Shown here piece by piece: positions 6,538-13,415 of a stretch of 13,415 nucleotides of DNA. How positions within the stretch are numbered: the first letter of the stretch is position 1; each line of letters opens with the position of its first letter. Origin of the DNA: an uncultured Actinomycetes bacterium (GTDB taxonomy: Bacteria; Actinomycetota; Thermoleophilia; Miltoncostaeales; Miltoncostaeaceae); contig CALMEC010000433.1 of the NCBI GenBank assembly GCA_937862675.1, positions 1-13,415 on the forward strand, in the 5' to 3' direction. Made by a program: the position numbers and the translations under genes. A model generated the notes under the pieces. That model saw nothing but the letters and a program-made list of their open reading frames with translations, searched no databases and was not told where the DNA came from.

Positions 6538-9063
6538 ATGCCGGCCTCACCGAACCATGACGAGCCCCGCCCGAACCGGGGCACGCTCCGTGTCTACCTC
6601 GGACCCGCACCCGGCGTCGGCAAGACCTACGCCATGCTCGACGAGGGATGGCGCCGCCGCTCACGCGGCGCCGACGTCGTCATCGGCCTCATCGAGACGC
6701 ACGGGCGCGCGAACACCGCCGACATGATCCGCGACCTGGAGATCGTGCCGAGACGCCGCCTGGTGCACCGGGGATCCCCCTTCGAGGAGATGGACGTCGA
6801 CGCGATCATCCGCCGGGCGCCCCAGGTCGCGCTCATCGACGAGATGGCGCACACCAACGTGCCCGGCTCGCGCAACGAGAAACGCTGGCAGGACGTCGAG
6901 GACATCCTGACGGCAGGCATCGACGTCATCACGACGATCAACATCCAGCACCTCGAGTCCGTCAACGATGTCATCGGGACGATAACCGGCGTGCCGCAGC
7001 GCGAGACCATCCCCGACCGGGTCGTCCGCGCCGCGGACCAGATCGAGCTCGTCGACATGAGCCCCGAGGCCATCCGGCGGCGCCTCGCGCACGGCAACAT
7101 CTATCCGCCCGAGAAGATCGACGCGGCGCTCACCAACTTCTTCCGGCCGGGAAACCTCGGGGCGCTGCGCGAGATCGCGCTTCTGTGGACGGCCGACCGC
7201 GTGGACGAGGCGCTCCTGGCCTACCGGAGGGCTCAGGGGATCGCCGAGCCGTGGGAGGCGAAGGAGCGGGTCGTCGTCGCCATCTCCGGCGAGCCGGGCG
7301 GGGACCGCGTCGTCCGCCGCGCCGCACGCACGGCGACGCGGCTGAGGGCGGATCTCATCGGGGTGCACGTCCGATCGCAGGACGGGCTGGACGGCGGGGA
7401 CGCGACCGACCTGGACGCCCAGCGACGGCTGCTGGAGGAGTTCGGCGGGACGTTCGTGCAGCCGGCCGGGGCCGACGTGGCCACGACGCTCGTGGATATG
7501 GCGCGGGCGGAGAACGCGACACGCGTGGTGCTGGGCGCGACGAGCCGGTCGCCGGTGCGCGAGCTCATCCGCGGGTCGGTCGTCAACCGCGTCCTGCGCC
7601 TCTCGCGCGGGGAGTTCGACGTGGCGGTCATCGGCGACCGCGACGAACCCGCGCCGCGAGGGACGCACCGGCTCCGCACGAAGAGCCGCCGCCGCGCCAT
7701 CTCGTCCCGGCGCCGCTGGATCGGCGTGGCGATCGCCGCGATCGGCATCCCCGCCCTCACGGTCCTGCTGGTGCTCCTGGAGTCCGTGGTCTCCCTGTCC
7801 GGGGTGCTGCTCCTCTATCTCGGGCTCTCCGTCGGGGTGGCCGCCGTGGGCGGCGTGTGGCCGGCGCTCGCCACCGCCGCATCCGCCTTCCTCGTGGTGA
7901 ACTGGTACTTCACCCTCCCCGTCCACACGTTCACGATCTCGCGGGGGGAGAACCTCCTCGCGCTCGTCATCTTCCTGGCGGTCGCCCTCGTCGTCAGCGT
8001 CTTCGTGGAGCTCTCCGCCCGCCGGGCACTGGACGGCGCCGCGGCGAAGGCCGAGGCGGAGACGATCGCCCGGCTCGCCGGCGCGCGCGCCGCCGGCGGA
8101 CTCCTCGAATCGCTCGCGCGTGCGCTCGGCGTGGACGGCGCCACGGTCTTCCGCCGCGACGGCGACGCGCTGGTCGTCGACGCCCAGGCCGGGGACCACC
8201 CGCCGCAGCACCCGGAGGACGCCAGTGCGACGATCGATCTGGACGGCGCGCGGATGCTCGCCACGACGGGCACACCCCCGCAGGTGGAGGAACGCGTCCT
8301 CCACGCGTTCACCCGCGAGCTCGCCGTCTCCCTCGAGCGCGACCGGCTGGAGCGCGAGGCGGCGGGCGCGGAGGAGCTCGCGCGGGCCGGCGAGCTTCGC
8401 GCGGCGCTGCTGGCCGCCGTCTCCCATGACCTGCGCACTCCCCTCGCCGCGATCCGCGCCGCGGTGACGAGCTTGATGGAACCCGACGTCACCTGGTCGA
8501 AGGAGGACGTCGACGACTTCCACGCCACCATCGACGCCGCCGCGCAGCGACTCGACGGGCTGCTGGGGAACCTCCTCGACATGAGCCGGATCCAGGCCGG
8601 TGCGATCATCCACACGGAACGGCCCGTCGCCCTCGACGAGGTCGTGCCGGCCGCACTGGTCGAACTGGGCGAGAAAGCGGACGACGTGACGATCGACGTG
8701 CCCGAGACGCTTCCCCTGGTCGTCACCGACGCCGGGCTCCTGGAACGCGTGATCGCGAACCTGGTGGACAATGCCATCGTCCACACGCCACCGGGCACAC
8801 GGGTGCGGGTGGAGGCCGCGGAGTCGGACGACCGGGTGGAGATCCGCGTGATCGACGACGGTCCCGGCCTGGCGCCCGGTGACCGGGAGCGGGTGTTCGA
8901 GCCCTTCCAGCGCACCGGCGACGGGCATGGCGGCGCCGGCGGGGTCGGGCTCGGACTCGCGGGCGCGAAGGGCTTCGTCGACGCGATGGACGGGCGGCTG
9001 TCCGTCGCCGACACGCCGGGCGGGGGCACGACCATGGTGGTGCGGCTGAGGAGCGGGGGATGA
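6538..9063 (+). CDS. kdpD: KdpD, membrane sensor histidine kinase for K+/turgor
   Basis: KdpD is an 841-aa sensor kinase that phosphorylates KdpE and tunes kdpFABC expression to K+ supply and osmotic stress. Domain order is as follows. The N-terminal KdpD domain has Walker A GPAPGVGKT (22-30) and the DEMAHTN Walker B-like segment (101-107). A universal-stress-like domain spans about 243-366. Four closely packed membrane spans occupy about 393-485, then a GAF-like region about 500-600. The dimerisation/phosphoacceptor motif SHDLRTP has His630. The ATPase domain has the N box NLVDNA (741-746), G1 DDGPGL (773-778), an F box (VFEPF) and a glycine-rich GVGLGLAGA segment. ATG 6538 was chosen because further upstream the frame only shadows kdpC. 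It overlaps kdpE by ATGA. In some Gram-positives the stress-like domain binds c-di-AMP; this cannot be told here. Confidence 0.96.
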   Translation: MPASPNHDEPRPNRGTLRVYLGPAPGVGKTYAMLDEGWRRRSRGADVVIGLIETHGRANTADMIRDLEIVPRRRLVHRGSPFEEMDVDAIIRRAPQVALIDEMAHTNVPGSRNEKRWQDVEDILTAGIDVITTINIQHLESVNDVIGTITGVPQRETIPDRVVRAADQIELVDMSPEAIRRRLAHGNIYPPEKIDAALTNFFRPGNLGALREIALLWTADRVDEALLAYRRAQGIAEPWEAKERVVVAISGEPGGDRVVRRAARTATRLRADLIGVHVRSQDGLDGGDATDLDAQRRLLEEFGGTFVQPAGADVATTLVDMARAENATRVVLGATSRSPVRELIRGSVVNRVLRLSRGEFDVAVIGDRDEPAPRGTHRLRTKSRRRAISSRRRWIGVAIAAIGIPALTVLLVLLESVVSLSGVLLLYLGLSVGVAAVGGVWPALATAASAFLVVNWYFTLPVHTFTISRGENLLALVIFLAVALVVSVFVELSARRALDGAAAKAEAETIARLAGARAAGGLLESLARALGVDGATVFRRDGDALVVDAQAGDHPPQHPEDASATIDLDGARMLATTGTPPQVEERVLHAFTRELAVSLERDRLEREAAGAEELARAGELRAALLAAVSHDLRTPLAAIRAAVTSLMEPDVTWSKEDVDDFHATIDAAAQRLDGLLGNLLDMSRIQAGAIIHTERPVALDEVVPAALVELGEKADDVTIDVPETLPLVVTDAGLLERVIANLVDNAIVHTPPGTRVRVEAAESDDRVEIRVIDDGPGLAPGDRERVFEPFQRTGDGHGGAGGVGLGLAGAKGFVDAMDGRLSVADTPGGGTTMVVRLRSGG

Positions 9064-9758
9064 CGCGCGTCCTGATCGTCGACGACGAGCCCCAGATCCT
9101 CCGCGCCCTGGCGACGAACCTTCGGACCCGCGGCTACGAGGTTGACCTGGCGGCGGACGGGCAGACGGCGGTGCTCGCGGCGACGGCGCGTCCTCCCGAC
9201 GCGGTCATCCTCGATCTGGGGCTCCCGGACATGGACGGCGTCCGGGTCATCGACGCGATCCGCGGATGGTCCGACGTGCCGATCCTCGTCCTCTCCGTGC
9301 GGGGCCAGCAGTCCGACAAGATCACCGCCCTGGACGCCGGCGCGGACGACTACGTGACCAAGCCCTTCGCGATGGGCGAGCTCCTGGCACGACTTCGCGC
9401 CGCCCTCCGTCGCAACGTGCCGCCCACGACGACGGATCCCCAGGTCGTCACGGACGCCTTCACCGTCGATCTCGTCGCGAAGCGGGTCTCCACGCCGGAC
9501 GGCCCCGTGCGTCTCACCCCGACCGAGTGGCACATCGTGGAGGTGCTGGTGCGCAACGAGGGGAAGCTCGTCACGCAGCGCCAGCTGCTGCAGGAGGTGT
9601 GGGGACCGCGCTACGAGCGCGAGACGAACTACCTCCGGGTGTACGTCGCGCAGATCCGGCGCAAGCTGGAGCCGGACACCCGGCATCCGCGCCACTTCAT
9701 CACCGAGCCGGGGATCGGCTACCGCTTCCAGCGCGACGAGACGACTCCCGGGCGATGA
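9060..9758 (+). CDS. kdpE: KdpE, OmpR/PhoB-family response regulator
   Basis: KdpE is a 232-aa transcription activator phosphorylated by KdpD. The receiver domain (about 1-120) has the acidic pair Asp8/Asp9, phosphoacceptor Asp52 (VILDLGLPDMDG), the LSVRG switch strand with Ser in place of the commoner Thr, and Lys101 in DDYVTKPF. The C-terminal winged-helix DNA-binding domain (about 130-228) shows LTPTEWHIVEVLVRNEGKLVT and later YLRVYVAQIRRKLE and GYRF, typical of OmpR/PhoB proteins. The expected target is the promoter in front of the kdp locus (1747-1923). The ATG overlaps the kdpD stop (ATGA), so sensor and regulator are made together. It is convergent with acs. Confidence 0.96.
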   Translation: MTRVLIVDDEPQILRALATNLRTRGYEVDLAADGQTAVLAATARPPDAVILDLGLPDMDGVRVIDAIRGWSDVPILVLSVRGQQSDKITALDAGADDYVTKPFAMGELLARLRAALRRNVPPTTTDPQVVTDAFTVDLVAKRVSTPDGPVRLTPTEWHIVEVLVRNEGKLVTQRQLLQEVWGPRYERETNYLRVYVAQIRRKLEPDTRHPRHFITEPGIGYRFQRDETTPGR

Positions 9759-9775
9759 CCCCGGGCCGTGCCGCA

Positions 9776-9825
9776 CAGCGGCGTGTCAACCCGGGATGCC
9801 GGACGCCCGTGGTGACACGCCGCTG
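9776..9825. terminator. 13-bp perfect inverted repeat between convergent kdpE and acs
   Basis: Bases 9776-9788 (CAGCGGCGTGTCA) and 9813-9825 (TGACACGCCGCTG) are perfect reverse complements around a 24-base loop. They lie 17 bases after the kdpE stop and 17 bases after the acs stop (on the other strand), almost centred. No T-run is present on either strand, which is common for GC-rich actinobacterial terminators. A bidirectional terminator is the simplest reading; a protein-binding palindrome is the alternative. Confidence 0.65.
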
Positions 9826-9841
9826 ACCGGACCCCGCGGTC

Positions 9842-11794
<1,953 letters not shown>

Positions 11795-11853
11795 CGTCGG
11801 CCCCCTCGCTGACACCGTCGTGGCCGCCCACGGGCAGCCGTCATTTTACGGTC

Positions 11854-11859
11854 AGTCTA
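11854..11859 (-). promoter_or_regulatory. Possible -10 box of acs
   Basis: On the minus strand this reads TAGACT, a 4/6 match to TATAAT, about 60 bases upstream of the acs start. It lies in the least GC-rich part of the acs/MFS divergent gap (11795-11975). No convincing -35 stands 16-18 bases upstream; TGAACG is a 3/6 match. Confidence 0.3.
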
Positions 11860-11963
11860 CCCCCCGAATTCACGACGTTCACCACTTGACGACCGCCCGT
11901 CCCCCGTGCTGGCGCGGAGGGCGGGAACGCGCTATCGTCCGCCGACTCGATACTTCGCGGGCT

Positions 11964-11969
11964 AAGGGA
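11964..11969 (+). promoter_or_regulatory. Ribosome binding site of the MFS gene
   Basis: AAGGGA lies 6 bases upstream of GTG 11976. There is no ATG in frame before codon 19, so this site decides the start. Confidence 0.65.
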
Positions 11970-11975
11970 ACCTAC

Positions 11976-12938
11976 GTGACGACAAACGTTCAGGACGAGA
12001 ACCGCTGGAAGGCACTCGCCGTCCTCTCGATGTCCTACCTCATGGTTGTGCTGGACGTCAGCATCGTCAACGTCGCACTCAGCCACATCGCGCTCGACCT
12101 GAAGGTCGCGCAGGCGGACCTGCAGTGGGTCATCACGGGCTACGCGCTCACCTTCGGCGGATTCATGCTCCTCGGTGGCCGGGTCGGCGACCTCCTGGGG
12201 CGCAAGCGGCTCTTCATGGCGGGCGTGACGCTCTTCGCGGTCTTCTCGTTCACCTGCGGCGTGTCCACGTCACCCGAGATGCTCATCGTGGCGCGCATCC
12301 TGCAGGGCACTGCCGCGGCCATGCTCGCGCCCTCCGTCTTCTCGATCGTCGCCGTCACGTTCCAGGAGGGTGCCGAGCGCAACAAGGCGCTGGGCATCCT
12401 CGGCGCGGTGGCCGGATCGGGAGCGGCGATCGGCGTCATCCTGGGCGGCGTGCTGACCGAGAAGGTCGACTGGCGGTGGTGCTTCCTCATCAACGTCCCG
12501 ATCGCGCTCGTCACCCTCTTCTTCACCTGGCGCCTCGTACGCGAGAGCCGTGCGGACACCACCCATCGTCATTTCGACGCGTTCGGTGCGGTGCTCATCA
12601 CGGGCGCCCTCATGATCCTGGTGTACGCGCTGACGCGCGCGAGCGAGGACGGCTGGCTGGAGCCCGCCACCCTCAGCCTGATCGGCGTGTCCATCGTGAT
12701 GGCCATCGCGTTCGTCGTCGTCGAGATGCGTTCGAAGTACCCGCTCGTCCCGATGACCTTCTTCCGCCGGCGCGTGCCGACCGGCGCGAACGTGATCGGG
12801 TTCGCGCTCGGGATGATGGTGCAGGGGATCTTCCTGCTTCTGTCCCTCTACATGCAGTTCGTGCTCGGATACGAGCCCATCAAGACCGGCGTCGCCTATC
12901 TCGCGATCGCCGTCACCTCCGTGGTCGCGGCGGGCGCC
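11976..12938 (+). CDS. DHA2-like MFS drug/H+ exporter, 3'-truncated at a chimeric join
   Basis: This is the N-terminal ~321 residues of a 14-span drug:proton antiporter of the major facilitator superfamily (EmrB/QacA type). Seen are the TM1 motif LDVSIVNVAL, TM2 with LQWVITGYAL, the loop motif A GGRVGDLLGRKR between TM2 and TM3, the TM4 segment with RILQGTAAAML, and the antiporter motif C-like GAVAGSGAAIGVILGG in TM5. Then come TM6 (WRWCFLINVP), TM7-TM8, and TM9 ending in LYMQFVLGY. TM10 begins at about residue 302 (KTGVAYLAIAV) and is interrupted near residues 316-321. A complete family member would continue another ~150-200 residues with four more spans. Instead the frame runs on without a stop into a metallo-beta-lactamase. 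The gene starts at GTG 11976 and diverges from acs. No adjacent TetR/MarR regulator is visible in the window. Substrate is unknown. Confidence 0.88.
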
Positions 12939-12960
12939 CCGCAGGCCCCGGCGCCGGCCC
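12915..12960. other. Chimeric join between the MFS exporter and metallo-beta-lactamase sequence
   Basis: Left of about 12920 the frame is an MFS TM10; right of about 12950 it is a Pro/Ala-rich linker (PQAPAPAPSPAAP) leading into a mature B3 beta-lactamase. The Ala-Gly codons at 12927-12938 could belong to either side (membrane helix or signal-peptide end), so the exact breakpoint is ambiguous and may contain short shared sequence. I see no insertion-sequence end, inverted repeat or target duplication here. Confidence 0.75.
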
Positions 12961-13415
12961 CTTCCCCCGCCGCGCCGACCGGCAAGATCCTGGCCGACGC
13001 CTGCGCCGGGCGCGAGGGGTGGAGCGATCCCGCACCGCCGGCACGGATCTTCGGCAACAGCTATTATGTCGGCACCTGCGGCATCAGCGTCGTCCTGATC
13101 GACACGCCCTCCGGCCTCGTGCTGATCGACGGCGCGACAGAGGAAGCCGCTCCGTCGATTCTCGCCAACATCCGCGCGCTGGGCTTCGATCCGAAGCAGG
13201 TGCGCGTCCTGCTGACCAGTCACGAACATGTCGACCATGTCGGCGGCTTGCGCGCGTTGCAGGAAGCGACCGGCGCGCAACTGTTCGCAAGGCGCGAGGC
13301 GGTGGCCGCGTTGACCAGCGGCACGCCCGACGCCGCCGACCCGCAGCGCGGTGCGATCCCTCCCTTTCGCGGCGTGACCGTCGCGCGCGAGATCGGTGAT
13401 GGAGAGATATTGCCC
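12939..13415 (+). CDS. Subclass B3 metallo-beta-lactamase, partial at both ends
   Basis: The fragment has 159 codons, open at the window's right edge and fused in frame to the MFS gene on its left. After a Pro/Ala-rich linker come GREGWSDPAPP, RIFGNSYYVGTCGIS, VLIDTPSGLVLIDGA, ILANIRALGFDP and the zinc motif HEHVDH (13221-13238), i.e. the HxHxDH of class B3. GGLRALQEATGA and DPQRGAIPPF follow. These blocks match B3 enzymes of sphingomonads and relatives, which hydrolyse beta-lactams including carbapenems in the periplasm. The signal peptide expected before the linker is missing, and the later zinc-binding His residues lie beyond the window. Codon use differs from the rest of the window: consecutive TAT TAT, several TTG (Leu), GAA, CAA, ATT and ATA. 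The family call is firm; clinical resistance is not implied by a fragment. Confidence 0.85.

Noticed and set aside
11933..11952. TATCG ... CGATA inverted repeat upstream of the MFS gene as a repressor site
   Set aside because: There are only five matching bases on each side with a 10-base gap, and no regulator gene is visible nearby. It is too weak to list as an operator.
12930..12960. Mobile-element boundary at the MFS/lactamase join
   Set aside because: No transposase, terminal inverted repeat, integron attC-like site or target duplication is visible around the join.
12125..13399. 424-codon plus-strand frame overlapping the MFS gene and the lactamase
   Set aside because: It is the +1-type shadow of the 11976 frame, and its translation is Arg/His-rich with no membrane spans. 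The 11976 frame carries all MFS and HxHxDH motifs.

Overview
The window is GC-rich, almost entirely coding DNA with strongly G/C-ending codons. GTG and TTG starts, ATGA-type stop/start overlaps and the sequence style of KdpD, Acs and the ABM-domain protein suggest a high-GC actinobacterium, possibly a Micrococcales-like one. Genus cannot be told by eye. The last ~475 bases look as if they come from a different (sphingomonad-like proteobacterial) genome.

Layout, left to right. Positions 1-196 hold a short GC hairpin and the leader of hemE (197-1252, uroporphyrinogen decarboxylase, + strand). A 99-aa antibiotic-biosynthesis-monooxygenase-fold protein follows (1447-1746, +). Then comes a complete high-affinity potassium uptake locus on the + strand: an unnamed 58-aa single-span membrane protein (1924-2100), kdpF (2097-2189), kdpA (2186-3883), kdpB (3880-5910), kdpC (5910-6491), kdpD (6538-9063) and kdpE (9060-9758). 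All junctions overlap by a few bases except kdpC-kdpD, where a 46-base gap carries a possible separate start signal for the regulatory pair. A 13-bp perfect inverted repeat separates kdpE from the convergent acs gene (acetyl-CoA synthetase, 11794-9842, - strand). Divergent from acs, a DHA2-like MFS drug exporter begins at GTG 11976.

How the genes work together: KdpFABC is the ATP-driven K+ pump (KdpA pore, KdpB P-type ATPase, KdpC and KdpF accessory subunits). KdpD/KdpE is the sensor kinase/response regulator pair that normally switches the pump on at low K+ or under osmotic stress. Acs makes acetyl-CoA from acetate, and HemE belongs to tetrapyrrole synthesis; neither is obviously tied to Kdp.

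The most notable feature is at the right end. Inside the tenth predicted membrane span of the MFS exporter, at about 12920-12950, the reading frame passes without a stop into the mature part of a subclass B3 metallo-beta-lactamase with an intact HxHxDH zinc motif, and codon use changes at the same point. This is either a chimeric assembly join or a real recombination/fusion. The mismatch in codon use, the interrupted membrane span, the lost signal peptide and the predicted cytoplasmic location favour an artefact or a dead fusion. Apart from this, the window looks like ordinary chromosome, and I see no new defence or mobile system.
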